Part shown: positions 35,456 to 46,261 of the stretch, piece after piece | Position numbering within the stretch: the first letter of the stretch is position 1 | Layout of the letters: each line of letters opens with the position of its first letter | Source of the DNA: Deinococcus actinosclerus | GTDB taxonomy: Bacteria; Deinococcota; Deinococci; Deinococcales; Deinococcaceae | Length of the DNA: 64,000 bases | Direction: 5' to 3' | Assembly (NCBI RefSeq): GCF_001507665.1 | Contig: NZ_CP013910.1 | Location: 1,611,501 to 1,675,500 of the forward strand | The notes under the pieces: generated by a model | What the model was told of the DNA's origin: nothing | The model's input: only the letters and a program-made list of their open reading frames with translations | Databases searched by the model: none | Made by a program: the position numbers and the translations under genes

Positions 35456-36319
35456 GTGTGGGACGATGCGCCCGTGCGCCGCGCCCTGCTGTCCCCGCCT
35501 GCCTGCCGTGACCTGCGTGCCCTGAGGGCGGCGGTGGCGGGGCGGGCGGTGCTGGTCACGGGCGCGTCGTCCGGGGTGGGCGCGGCGACGGCGCTGCGGC
35601 TGGGCGAGGCGGGGGCGACGGTGCTGCTGCTGGCGCGGCGTGAGGAGCGGCTGCGCGAGGTGGCAGCGCGGATCGGGGCGGCGGGGGGCCGGGCGGTGAT
35701 GATCCCGGCGGACCTGAGCGACCCGGCGTCGGTGGACGCGGCGGCCCGCGAGGTGCTGAAGGCGGCGCCGGTCCTGGCGGGCGTGGTGAGCAACGCGGGG
35801 CGGTCGGTGCGGCGGCGGGCGCTGGACGGCGCGCCGAGGGCAGACCTGGAGCGGCTGCTGGCGGTGAACGCGACGGGTCCGGCGCGGCTGCTGCTGGCAC
35901 TGCGCCCGGCGCTGGGCCAGTCAGTGGGAGCAGACAGCGTGGTGGTGAACGTGTCGAGCGTGTCCGCGCGGCACGTGGGTGCGCCGCGCTGGGGGGCGTA
36001 CCAGGGCAGCAAGGCGGCGTTCGACCTGTGGATGCAGGCGGCAGTGGCCGAGTGGCCGGGGGTACGGGGCGCGTCGGTGTACCTGCCGCTGGTGCGCACG
36101 CCGATGATCGCCCCGACCCGCGCGTACCGGTTCCTGCCCGCGCTGAGTGCGGCCGAGGCCGCCGAGGCGGTCACGCTGCCGTTCGTGCGGCGGGTGGTGC
36201 GGGTCGCGCCGTGGTGGCTGCCGGGCGTAGAGGTCGCGGGCATCGTGTGTCCGGGCCTCCTGGCGCGGGGACTGGCGTGGGCCGAGCGGGTCGAGGCCCG
36301 CCTGGAGCGGCGAGCATGA
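35456..36319 (+). CDS. Short-chain dehydrogenase/reductase
   Basis: Up to 287 residues. Classical [15 protein letters not shown] cofactor motif, Asp in [16 protein letters not shown], catalytic Ser in VNVSSVSA and Y-x-x-x-K in [17 protein letters not shown] suggests NADPH use. The C-terminal hydrophobic stretch ([23 protein letters not shown]) may associate with membrane. GTG 35456 or GTG 35474 could be the start; no TANNNT box decides. ATG of the acyl-CoA ligase overlaps its stop, so the pair probably handles the same acyl substrate. Confidence 0.85.
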   Translation: MWDDAPVRRALLSPPACRDLRALRAAVAGRAVLVTGASSGVGAATALRLGEAGATVLLLARREERLREVAARIGAAGGRAVMIPADLSDPASVDAAAREVLKAAPVLAGVVSNAGRSVRRRALDGAPRADLERLLAVNATGPARLLLALRPALGQSVGADSVVVNVSSVSARHVGAPRWGAYQGSKAAFDLWMQAAVAEWPGVRGASVYLPLVRTPMIAPTRAYRFLPALSAAEAAEAVTLPFVRRVVRVAPWWLPGVEVAGIVCPGLLARGLAWAERVEARLERRA

Positions 36320-37682
36320 ACTGGGCCTGGGAGGCGGTACGGGCGACCGGCGCGCTGGGTGACCGGCCCGGGCGCGCCATCCTGTCACTCGTGCGTTGCC
36401 TGGGGCGCGAGGGGCCGACCCTGGCGGGCGTGGTGGCGTGGCAGGCGCGGCGGGGCCCGGAGCGGCTGGCGCTGACGGACGGGGTGGAGCGCCTGACCTA
36501 CGACGAGTTACAGGCGCGGGTGCAGGAACAGGTGCAGGCGTGGCAGGGCACGCACCCGCCGGGCACCCTGGTGGGGCTGGAGGGTGGAGACGGGCAGGTG
36601 GCGTTCGTGGTGGCTCTCCTGGCCGGACTGCGGCTGGGCTGGCGGGTCGTGCCGCTCGCGCCGGGCCCGGGGGAATGGGGCTGGCGTCTCCCCCACCACC
36701 CTCTTCCCCACCGGTGGCCGGTCGGGGAGGCTGGGTGCCGCCGCGTGCGGGACGCCCGGTCCTCATGACGTCAGGCAGTTCCGGGGCGCCCCGGCTGGTC
36801 CGCCCGGCCGTGCGGCCCGGGGCGGCGCTGCGGGTCGTGGGAGCGCTGCTGGACGCGCTGAAGCCACACCGGGACGCGGCGGTCGTGCTGCCCCTGCCGC
36901 TGTGGCACGGGCATGGACTGGCGACCCTGGCCCTGGCGCTGGGGGTGGGGGCGCCGCTGCACCTGCGGGCCGGGGCGTCACCGGAAGCGATCTGGGCCAC
37001 GCTGGAGGCCGTGGGGGCGGAGGTGCTGGCAGTCGTCCCCACGGTCCTGCACCGACTGCTGGCCGCGCCGGGGAACGCGCCCCGGCTGCGGGTGGTGCTG
37101 AGCGGGTCCGCGCTGCTGTCGCCGGAGCTGGCGGCCGCGACCCACGCGCGGCTGGGGGACGTGCTGTTCGATGCGTTCGGCAGCACGGAACTGGGCGTGC
37201 TGACCCTGGCGACCCCGGCGGACCTGCGCGACGCGCCGGGGTCGGTGGGTCGGCCCCTGCCCGGCGTGTCCGTGCGGATCGCGCCCGACGGGCGGGTCCT
37301 GGCGCGGGGGCTGCTGCGCCGGGGCTGGTACCCGACCGGTGACCTGGGCGTGCTGGACGCCTCGGGGCGATTGACGCTGCGGGGGCGCGCGGACGACCTG
37401 ATGGTGATCGGCGGGGAGAACGTGTGGCCCGTTCAGCTGGAAGCGGCGCTGGTGGCCGTGCCGGGGATCATCGCGTGCGCGGTCCTGCCGGTGCCGTGCG
37501 CCGAGTACGGGCAGCGGCCGGTGGCGTTCGTGGAGGGTGACGTGGACGAGGCGGCGCTGCACGCCTTCGCTCAGTCGCGGTGGCCGCGCCGCCTGAGACC
37601 CGTGCGGTGGGTGCTGGGTCCGCTGCCGAGAACGCCGCTGGGCAAGGTGGCGCGCGGCGATCTCCGTTCTGGCCTCGGCTGA
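36316..37682 (+). pseudogene. AMP-binding acyl-CoA ligase, frameshifted
   Basis: Adenylate-forming enzyme split in two frames. Frame one (36316 to about 36670) has the N-terminal domain (LTYDELQARVQEQV); frame two (about 36672-37682) has the P-loop MTSGSSGAPRLV, FDAFGSTELGVLT, YPTGDLGVL and the final Lys in TPLGKVARGD. Adding one G to the run at 36669-36673 joins them into 455 residues with plausible sequence across the joint. It may be a sequencing error, since eleven similar sites occur nearby, or a recent inactivation. Coupled by ATGA overlap to the SDR gene. Substrate unknown, probably a fatty acid. Confidence 0.8.
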
Positions 37683-37710
37683 TCCATCTACAAATGGCTA
37701 TCTACAGTAA

Positions 37711-37744
37711 GTGAATAGTTTCACGATTAATCCAGCGCGTGAAA
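37711..37744 (+). repeat. CRP-like palindromic element, copy C
   Basis: GTGA (37711-37714), N6, TCACG (37721-37725), N12, CGTGAAA (37738-37744). The first palindrome is centred about 70 bp before the predicted 5' end of the PhzF gene, a spacing used by class I CRP activation sites. This is the only copy with a gene start downstream. Confidence 0.65.
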
Positions 37745-37775
37745 TGTTTGTCCCTTCATTTCATCTCCTGTGCGG

Positions 37776-37781
37776 TAAAAT
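37776..37781 (+). promoter_or_regulatory. -10 box of the PhzF-family gene
   Basis: TAAAAT, 6 nt before ATG 37788, predicts a leaderless message. Repeat copy C lies 32-65 bp upstream of it. Confidence 0.55.
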
Positions 37782-37787
37782 GCCGAA

Positions 37788-38690
37788 ATGATCGCCTACA
37801 GCGAGGTCAGTGCCTTCACCGAGACGCCCGGGCACGGCAACCGGGCGGGCGTGGTGCTGGACGCCGCGCACCTCTCCCGGCAGGACATGCAGGCGCTCGC
37901 CGAGCTGCTGGGCGCCCCCGAGACCGTGTTCATCACCCGCCGCGAGGGCACCATCGCGCGCGTCCGGTACTTCACGCCCACCCAGGAGGTGGACTTCTGC
38001 GGGCACGCCACCATCGCCCTGGGATTCACGCTGGCGCAGGCCGGGCAGTGGCCCGACGGGCAGGACCTCCACCTCGACACGCTGGTGGGCCGCGTGCCGC
38101 TGCGCCTGCACAGCGAGGCCGGCGTGCCGCGCCGCGTGTGGATGCGGCAGCCCTCCCCCGCCTACCGCGCCGTGCCCGCCCCGCTGCGCGCCGATCTGGC
38201 CGAGGCGCTGGGCATCGACCACCGCATGATCCACCGCGGCCTGCCGCTGGCCGCTGCCAGTACGGGCCTCTGGAGCGTGTTCGTGCCGCTGCTGGACGCC
38301 GTGATCCTGGACGGACTGGAACCGGACCTGACGCGCGTCCACGCGCTGAGCGACGCGCTGGGCGTGGGCAGCATCTACGCGTACGCGCCGATGGGCGTAA
38401 ACCGCTTCGCCGCGCGGGACTTCGCGCCCGCCTTGGGCATCCCCGAGGACCCCGTGACCGGCAGCGCGGGAGGCGCGCTGATGGCGCTGCTGGCCAGTCA
38501 GGGCCGCCTGCCGGTGCGGGGTGAACGCGCCTGCGGCCTCGTGTACCAGGGGCACGCGCTGGGCACACCGGGCGAGGTCGAGGTCGAACTGGAGCTCGAC
38601 GGGCAGCGCGTCACGAAGGTGCATGTGGGCGGCTGCGCCACCGTGGAACGCGAGGGCGTCTGGTCGCCCCCCACGCCCGCCACCCGCTGA
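37788..38690 (+). CDS. PhzF-family isomerase
   Basis: 300 residues. Two-lobed diaminopimelate-epimerase-like fold: [10 protein letters not shown], the catalytic Glu in [21 protein letters not shown] and the C-terminal [12 protein letters not shown]. Family members act as isomerases or epimerases; only some take part in phenazine synthesis, and no phenazine genes are present, so the name should not imply that pathway. It is preceded by repeat copy C and a TAAAAT -10 box. Confidence 0.92.
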   Translation: MIAYSEVSAFTETPGHGNRAGVVLDAAHLSRQDMQALAELLGAPETVFITRREGTIARVRYFTPTQEVDFCGHATIALGFTLAQAGQWPDGQDLHLDTLVGRVPLRLHSEAGVPRRVWMRQPSPAYRAVPAPLRADLAEALGIDHRMIHRGLPLAAASTGLWSVFVPLLDAVILDGLEPDLTRVHALSDALGVGSIYAYAPMGVNRFAARDFAPALGIPEDPVTGSAGGALMALLASQGRLPVRGERACGLVYQGHALGTPGEVEVELELDGQRVTKVHVGGCATVEREGVWSPPTPATR

Positions 38691-38744
38691 AGGAAACCTG
38701 CACGACCCGGCACCCCCCTGACAGGCGGGGTCTATCATTCCCGG

Positions 38745-39539
38745 ATGCTTGGACTGATCTGTGTGGATGTGGACGGCACCCTGGTGGGCACCGGGAACCT
38801 CGTGCGGGACGACGTGTGGGCCGCGCTGGCCGACGCCCGCGCGCGCGGCGTGCGGATCGCGCTGTGCAGCGGCCGCCCCGCCATCGGCAACGCCCGCGCG
38901 TACGCCGAGCGGCTCGACCCGGACGGCTGGCACGTCTTCCAGAACGGCGCGAGCATCGTGAACGTGGGCAGCGGCGCCAGCCTGTCCGAAGCCATTCCCG
39001 AGGATGGATTAAAGCTGCTGATCGACCGCGCCGCGCAGACGGACCGGCTGCTGGAGGTCTACACCGACCTGGAGTTCGCCATCACGAAACCCGGTGACCT
39101 CGCCGAGCGGCACGCGGCGCTGCTGGGCGTCCCGTACGAGGCCCGCACGCCCGGCAGCCTGGACGGCACGGTCGTCCGCGCGCAGTGGGTCGTGCCCCGC
39201 GCCGAGGAAGGCGCGGTCGTCGCCGAACCGCACCCCGGCATGGACCTGCACCCGGCGGGCAGCCCGGTCATGCCGGACGCGATGTTCATCAGCGTCACGC
39301 GCGCCGGGATCAGCAAGGGCGCGGCGGTGCAGCGCGTCGCGGCGCAGTACGGCCTGAGCATGGACCGCGTGATGATGGTCGGGGACGGCGAGAACGACGT
39401 GACCGCCCTGCGCGTCGTCGGCCACCCGGTCGCCATGGGGAACGCCGACGCACCGGCCGTTGCCGCCAGCCGTTACCGCGTCGCGCACGTGGACGAGGGC
39501 GGCCTGCGGGAAGCGGTCGAACTGGCCCTGACCCTCTGA
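38745..39539 (+). CDS. Cof-type HAD phosphatase
   Basis: 264 residues. Motif [10 protein letters not shown], motif [11 protein letters not shown], Lys in GISKGAAV and motif [16 protein letters not shown], with a C2-type cap between II and III, all typical of Cof/YidA sugar- and nucleotide-phosphate phosphatases. TATCAT at 38733-38738 is 6 nt before the ATG. The next gene starts 4 bp after its stop. Confidence 0.92.
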   Translation: MLGLICVDVDGTLVGTGNLVRDDVWAALADARARGVRIALCSGRPAIGNARAYAERLDPDGWHVFQNGASIVNVGSGASLSEAIPEDGLKLLIDRAAQTDRLLEVYTDLEFAITKPGDLAERHAALLGVPYEARTPGSLDGTVVRAQWVVPRAEEGAVVAEPHPGMDLHPAGSPVMPDAMFISVTRAGISKGAAVQRVAAQYGLSMDRVMMVGDGENDVTALRVVGHPVAMGNADAPAVAASRYRVAHVDEGGLREAVELALTL

Positions 39540-39543
39540 CCGC

Positions 39544-40023
39544 ATGACCTTCGACACGCTGGACCTGCGCTGGGAATCTTGGGACGGCGAGGAGGACACG
39601 GTGCTGATCCTCGTGAACGGCACGCCCCTGGTGGAACTCGTGCGCCCCTGGGAAGACGTGGCCGCGCAGGCGACCGGGGAGCGGTCCCTGGCGGGCAGTT
39701 ACGCCGGACTGCCCGCCGGATTCGCAGCGGAGATTCAGACGGCGTGGCTGGGTGGGTCCGGCGAACGGGTCACCCTGCTGGGCTGCGAGTGCGGCGAGCC
39801 CGGGTGCTGGCCGCTGCTGGCCCGCATCGAGATGGATGGGCAGGCGGTCCGCTGGCTCGACTTCCAGCAGCCCTACCGGGCGCAGAAGGAGACCGACCCG
39901 CTAAACCCGAATCGCCCACCGACGCCATTCTGGTCGTATGAGGGATTCGGGCCGTTCGTGTTCGAGCGGGCGGCGTACACGCGGGCAGTGCGGTCGCTGA
40001 CACGGGCCTCCACCGATTCTTGA
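39544..40023 (+). CDS. Hypothetical protein with C-x-C-x4-C motif
   Basis: 159 residues. Hydrophilic, acidic N-terminal half with a strand-rich pattern (TVLILVNGTPLVELVRPWED). GCECGEPGCWPL near residue 82 has three closely spaced cysteines that could bind zinc, and a later Trp/Phe-rich end (FWSYEGFGPFVFER). I recognise similar uncharacterised proteins in bacteria but no function. It is likely cotranscribed with the Cof-type phosphatase gene. Confidence 0.7.
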   Translation: MTFDTLDLRWESWDGEEDTVLILVNGTPLVELVRPWEDVAAQATGERSLAGSYAGLPAGFAAEIQTAWLGGSGERVTLLGCECGEPGCWPLLARIEMDGQAVRWLDFQQPYRAQKETDPLNPNRPPTPFWSYEGFGPFVFERAAYTRAVRSLTRASTDS

Positions 40024-40065
40024 TCTCCCCCGCCGGGCCCGCGCCGGGCGTGGCAGGCTGGGGGC

Positions 40066-40437
40066 ATGCTGGAGCTGGTGAAGGGCTGGACGGAGATCGT
40101 GGCGACCGGGGTGGAGGTCGCGGCGGCCCTGATCATCGCGCTGGCGGCGCTGCTGGCACTGATCCGGGCGCTGGTGGCGTTCGTGCGGCCCTCGGCGCAA
40201 CCGGACGCGCAGAAGGAGTCGCTGCGGCTGGAACTGGGCCGCTGGCTGGCGGTGGCGCTGGAGTTCACGCTCGCGGCGGACATCCTGCGCACGGCGATCG
40301 CGCCGTCGTGGGACGATATCGGGAAGCTGGCGGCCATCGCGGCGCTGCGGACGCTGCTGAACTTCTTCCTGCAGCGCGAGATCGACGGGCACCGCGCGCG
40401 GGGGCCGAGGCGGAGGCGGCCTCGCGGGATGGGGCGG

Positions 40438-40463
<26 letters not shown>
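40066..40463 (+). pseudogene. DUF1622-family membrane protein, frameshifted at the 3' end
   Basis: Small integral membrane protein. Two hydrophobic helices (VEVAAALIIALAALLALIRAL and LAVALEFTLAADILRTAI) and an end [12 protein letters not shown] match DUF1622. In the given sequence the frame runs on to 41241 through the antisense of the tauE-like gene. One extra G in the run at 40400-40404 would instead give a 132-residue protein with an Ala/Glu-rich tail stopping at 40463, which is far more plausible. Function unknown. CAGGCT 6 nt before the ATG is a poor -10 match. Confidence 0.7.
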
Positions 40464-41187
<724 letters not shown>

Positions 41188-41286
41188 CGGCACAGCGTAG
41201 CGAACGCGCCTGTGGTCGCGTCCCCGTGCGGGGGACGTTAAGCAGGGTGCTCGGGGTGCGGGGAGGGGCGTGCTAGCCTCCGCGTC

Positions 41287-42393
<1,107 letters not shown>

Positions 42394-42456
42394 CCGGTCC
42401 TGCGGCTGGTGGGCGTTCACGCAGTCTTGATGGGCGCGGGGTAGGGTGAGGGGATT

Positions 42457-43536
42457 GTGACGGACGCTGACCCTGCTTCACCCGCCCCGCCGAGCGGCAA
42501 CCTGACGGCCATCGACATGTTCCGGGGCCTGACGATCATCGAGGTCGTCGCGCACCACTCGACCGGCGTGATGCTGCGCTACCTCGACCCGGCCTCGACG
42601 GCTCACCTGTACACCCTGATCCTGAACCGCACGCTGCACTTCGCGGTGCCGGCGTTCGTGTTCCTGTCGGCGGTGGTGCTCACCCGCAGCCTGCTCAAAC
42701 GCTTCAAGCCCCGCAAGTACTTCTGGCGGCGGCTGACGCGCGGCGGCTGGCCGTACCTGCTCTGGAGCGCGCTGTACGCCCTGTGGTACGTGTGGACCGA
42801 CCAGCGCCTCCCCGAGACCCTGACCGACCCGCAGCGGTGGCGCGACTGGCTGCTGTACGGCAAGGCCAGTTATCACCTGTACTTCCTGCTCGTGGCGCTG
42901 GAGGTGTACGTGGTGCTGCCGCTCATGCTGCCGCTGGCGCGGCGGAAACCCAGCATCACGGCGGCGCTGATCTTCGGGGCGGCGTTGCAGCTGGGCCTGT
43001 ACCTGCTGAACCGCGAGGTGCTGCGCCTGCCGTTCCCGGCGAGCACGGTGCTGTGGTACATGCTGCCCATCACGCTGGGCGTGGCGGTCGGCGCGCGCCT
43101 GGACGAGTTCCCGGCGTGGTGGCGGCGCAGGCGCTGGGTGCTGCTGCCCGTCCTGACGCTGGCGTTCAGCCTGTACCTGCCCGAGGCGCTGGCGTACGCG
43201 CGCGGCGAGCGGGTCACGCCGGTCGTGTACTCGGGCCTGTCGTGGGTCTACACCAGCCTGACCGCGCTGGCGCTGCTGGGGCTGGCGTTCCGGGTGCAGC
43301 GCAGCGCGTCCACCGTGCGCCTGACCGTGGCGCTGCTGGGCACCGTGAGCCTGCAGGTGTACCTGATCCACCCGGCGCTGCTGCAGGCGCTGGAACGCTG
43401 GGACGCGCCGCAGGGCGCGCCGTGGCAGGTGGCGCTGACCATGCTGGGGTACTTCCTGCTGGCGCTGGGCATCCCGGCGCTGCTGGGCCGGGCGCTGCTG
43501 AACACCCGCCTGAGCACGTGGCTGTTCGGCCGGTGA
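42457..43536 (+). CDS. Acyltransferase 3 family membrane protein
   Basis: 359 residues with about ten membrane helices. Starts with the family hallmark AIDMFRGLTIIEVVAHHSTG, then FLSAVVLTRSLLKRFKPRKYFWRRL. Members acetylate or succinylate surface polysaccharides, lipids or antibiotics. GTG 42457 lies 9 nt after TAGGGT (42442-42447). It is followed at 48 bp by a secreted hydrolase gene with its own -10 box. Confidence 0.88.
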   Translation: MTDADPASPAPPSGNLTAIDMFRGLTIIEVVAHHSTGVMLRYLDPASTAHLYTLILNRTLHFAVPAFVFLSAVVLTRSLLKRFKPRKYFWRRLTRGGWPYLLWSALYALWYVWTDQRLPETLTDPQRWRDWLLYGKASYHLYFLLVALEVYVVLPLMLPLARRKPSITAALIFGAALQLGLYLLNREVLRLPFPASTVLWYMLPITLGVAVGARLDEFPAWWRRRRWVLLPVLTLAFSLYLPEALAYARGERVTPVVYSGLSWVYTSLTALALLGLAFRVQRSASTVRLTVALLGTVSLQVYLIHPALLQALERWDAPQGAPWQVALTMLGYFLLALGIPALLGRALLNTRLSTWLFGR

Positions 43537-43583
43537 GGGCGCTCTCAGCCGCGCGGCGGCCCGGGACGCTACAGTGCCGCGCT

Positions 43584-44429
43584 GTGAGGCATGTTCGGGC
43601 GGCGGCAGTGGTGGCAGGGTTGATCTGGTCGGGGGCGCAGGCGATGGTGAGCGGCCCGCAGGTGGCCGGGCAGCCGGGGCAGCCCCTGCACCACGCGGCC
43701 GTGCCGGCGGGCGTGTGGGTGCCGGTGGGCAGCGGCGAGGCCCTCTCGCTGCTGCGCGTGCCCCGCTCGTGCGCGCAGGCGTGCGGGCTGGTGGTCGTGT
43801 CGCATCCGCGCGGGCAGTCGGCAGCGCACCTGCGCGACAGCGCGAGCGTCTCGGTGCTCACGTCCGCGCTGATTCACGCGGGCTTCGCGGTGCTGCTCTC
43901 CGGGGACGGCGGCCCGACGAGCTGGGGCAGCCCGGCGGGGCTGGCGGCGCTGGGGCAGGTGCACGCGCAGGCCACCGACCTGTTCCCGTGGTCGGGACGC
44001 ACGTACGCGCTGGGCCTGAGCATGGGCGGCCTGATGGCGCTGCGCTCGGCGCTGCCCGGCGCGCCGTACCCGGTCGAGGGAGTGGCCCTGATCGACGGGT
44101 GGGTGGACCTGCGCGTCGCGTGGGGGTCGGCCCTGTCCCGCCGCGAGGAGATCGGGGCGGCGTACGGGCTGCCCGACCCCCCGGAGGACCTGAACCCGGC
44201 GTGGCTGGCCCGGACGTGGGGGCCGCGGCCGCTGCTGGTGTTCGGCAGTCCGGACGACCGCACCGTGCCGTTCGGGCGCAACGGCGAGGCGCTGTGGGCG
44301 GAAGCCGGCGAGCCGGACCTGGGCGGGCTGGTGCGCCTGAGTGGCGGGCACCTGGGCGGCAACCGCTTCACGCCGGACGTGGCGCGCCAGATCGCGGCCT
44401 TCTACCGCGTGCTGGAGCGCCGCCGATGA
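43584..44429 (+). CDS. Secreted alpha/beta-hydrolase-like protein
   Basis: 281 residues. Signal peptide (VRAAAVVAGLIWSGAQA), then an alpha/beta fold: oxyanion region VVVSHPRG, nucleophile elbow GLSMGGLMAL with Ser, Asp in FGSPDDRTVPFG and His in SGGHLGGNRF. This triad order fits esterases or peptidases; the substrate is unknown. TACAGT at 43570-43575 is 8 nt before GTG 43584. The kinase gene start overlaps its stop by 4 bp. Confidence 0.82.
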   Translation: MRHVRAAAVVAGLIWSGAQAMVSGPQVAGQPGQPLHHAAVPAGVWVPVGSGEALSLLRVPRSCAQACGLVVVSHPRGQSAAHLRDSASVSVLTSALIHAGFAVLLSGDGGPTSWGSPAGLAALGQVHAQATDLFPWSGRTYALGLSMGGLMALRSALPGAPYPVEGVALIDGWVDLRVAWGSALSRREEIGAAYGLPDPPEDLNPAWLARTWGPRPLLVFGSPDDRTVPFGRNGEALWAEAGEPDLGGLVRLSGGHLGGNRFTPDVARQIAAFYRVLERRR

Positions 44430-45342
44430 GGCGGGGCCGGACGCCGCGTGCTGGAGTGTTCGCCGCCCGCCATTTGGCGGGGCAGGATGTGAAAGACTTT
44501 ACGCCAGTGAATGACGTGTCGGCTGCCCTGACTCCCGCGGCATTGACCGACCGCTCGGTCCTCAGCGAGCGGTCGGGCGTGCGCTGTGAGTCGGCCTGCT
44601 GGGCGGGCCGCCCGGTATTCCTCAAGACGCTGGTCTTCGATGACCCGGACACGCGCGCCCGCTTCGAGCACGAGGGCAGCGTGGCGCGCAGCGTGCGCCA
44701 CCCGCTGATCGTGTCCCCGGTCGCGCAGTCGCGCGACACGCTGGTCTTTCCGCTGGTGGACGGCGTGACGCTGCGTGACCGGCTCGACCAGGGCCCCCTG
44801 GCGCCAGACGAGGCGACGCTCGTCGCGGGCGGCGTGCTGGCGGCCGTGGCGGCCCTGCACGCGGGGGGGTCACGCACCACGACCTGAAGCCCGAGAACGT
44901 GATGCTCGACGGGGGGCGCGCGGCCTTCGACGCGGTGCGGGTGATCGACTTCGGCATGAGCCACTCGGTGCATCTGCCGCTGGACATCCACAGCGGCACG
45001 CGCATGGGCACGCCGCACTTCATGGCCCCCGAGCAGTTCCTGGGCGTGCGGGGCGACCCGCGCAGCGACCTGTACTCGGTCGGGGTGCTGCTGTTCGACT
45101 GTCTGGCGGGCGGCCCGCCCTTCGAGGACGCCTTCGGCTGGCTGGCGGGCCTGAACGAGTGCCGCGCGGCGCTGCCCGGCCCGGAAGCGCTGCACGGTCT
45201 GCTGGGGCAGTGCCTCAGCCGGGAGCGCGAGCGGCGCCCGGCCTCTGCCCCGGCGCTGTACGCGGAACTGAGCGGCGCGCGGGAGGCGCTGGGCCTGAGT
45301 CCGCTGCCCGAGCTGTCGGCCTGGACGGGCGAATGCCCCTGA
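44426..45342 (+). pseudogene. Serine/threonine protein kinase, frameshifted
   Basis: Eukaryotic-type kinase fold in two frames. Frame one ends at 44887 after the ATP Lys (VFLKTLVF), the alpha-C Glu (FEHEGSVARSV) and VAALHAGG. Frame two has HHDLKPENVML, DFG in VIDFGMSH, and APEQFLG. One extra G in the run of seven at 44863-44869 restores VTHHDLKPEN in frame and a 305-residue kinase domain with no sensor or membrane segment. The start may be ATG 44426 (ATGA overlap) or a later codon. The 3' end overlaps holA by 10 bp. Confidence 0.78.
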
Positions 45343-46235
45343 TCGCGTTCACCGGCAACCGGTTCCTGGCCGACGAGACCCTGCGGGACACGCTGCGGGC
45401 CCGGGGCCTGGACGCCCGGGCGCTGCCGCGCGTGGCGGGCGAGGACGTCACGGCGGACGCCCTGGGCCCGCATCTCAGCCCCGGCCTGTTCGGGGACGGC
45501 GGCGTGATCGTGGACCTAGAGGGCGTGAAACCCGACAAGGCCCTGCTGGAGCTGCTGGCCGGGGCGGCCGTGACGGTCGCGGTGCTCGACGAGTCGCCGC
45601 CCACCACGCGGCTGAAGGTCTACGAGGGCCGGGGCGAGGTTGTGCCCTCGCCCGCACCGGCCAAGACCGGGGACGTGGCGGGGTGGGTGACGGGACGGGC
45701 GAAGAAGGCGAAGCTGGCCCTGGACCGGGACGCCAGTCTGTACCTCGCGGAGGTCTTCGGCGCGGATCTGGCGGGCATCGCCGGGGAGCTGAACAAGCTG
45801 GCGCTGCTTGACGGCCCGTTCACGCGCGAGAGCGTGCGGCGCGTGGTGGGCCGCGAACCGCCGGGGGACAGTTTCGCGATGCTGGGCGCGGCCACCACCG
45901 GCCGCCCGGGCGAGGCGGTCACGCAGCTGCGGCGCCTGCTGGCGAGCGGCGAGGACCCCTTCAAGCTGATGGGCGCGGTCGTGTGGCAGTACTCGCTGGT
46001 GGCGCGCTGCGTGGCCCTCCAGCAGGAGGGCGGGCGGATCACCGAGCAGGTCGCGGCGCAGCGGCTGGGCGTCAAGCCGTACCCGGCCAAGAAGGCGCTG
46101 GAGGTGGCCCGCCGCCTGAACGAGGCGAAGATCCGCACCCACCTGGGCCGCATCCTGGACGCGGATCTGGCCATGAAACGCGGTCTGGACGCCAGCGTGG
46201 CGCTGGAGCGCCTGATCGTGCAGCTCAGTGTGTAG
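45333..46235 (+). CDS. holA: DNA polymerase III delta subunit
   Basis: 300 residues. Clamp-loader subunit that opens the beta clamp. N-terminal GNRFLADETLRDTL, the central AAA+-like region (AVLDESPPTTRLKVYEG, GRAKKAKLALDRDASLYL), and the collar domain with MLGAATTGRPGEAVTQLRRLL and KLMGAVVWQYSLVARC match HolA. ATG 45333 overlaps the kinase end. Divergent family but the domain order is convincing. Confidence 0.88.
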   Translation: MPLIAFTGNRFLADETLRDTLRARGLDARALPRVAGEDVTADALGPHLSPGLFGDGGVIVDLEGVKPDKALLELLAGAAVTVAVLDESPPTTRLKVYEGRGEVVPSPAPAKTGDVAGWVTGRAKKAKLALDRDASLYLAEVFGADLAGIAGELNKLALLDGPFTRESVRRVVGREPPGDSFAMLGAATTGRPGEAVTQLRRLLASGEDPFKLMGAVVWQYSLVARCVALQQEGGRITEQVAAQRLGVKPYPAKKALEVARRLNEAKIRTHLGRILDADLAMKRGLDASVALERLIVQLSV

Positions 46236-46261
46236 GGCCAGCGCAGTGTGTAGGGCAGAGA

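Noticed and set aside
36669..36680. Programmed -1 frameshift in the acyl-CoA ligase gene
   Set aside because: There is no canonical slippery heptamer or stimulatory structure, and the family is not known to use frameshifting; eleven similar breaks nearby fit base loss better.
42446..42460. Mini-ORF starting at GTG before the acyltransferase gene
   Set aside because: The GTG overlaps the TAGGGT -10 box and would not be transcribed.
44547..44576. 11-bp perfect inverted repeat near the 5' end of the kinase gene
   Set aside because: It lies inside coding sequence made of repeated Arg/Ser/Glu codons; no sign that it is regulatory.
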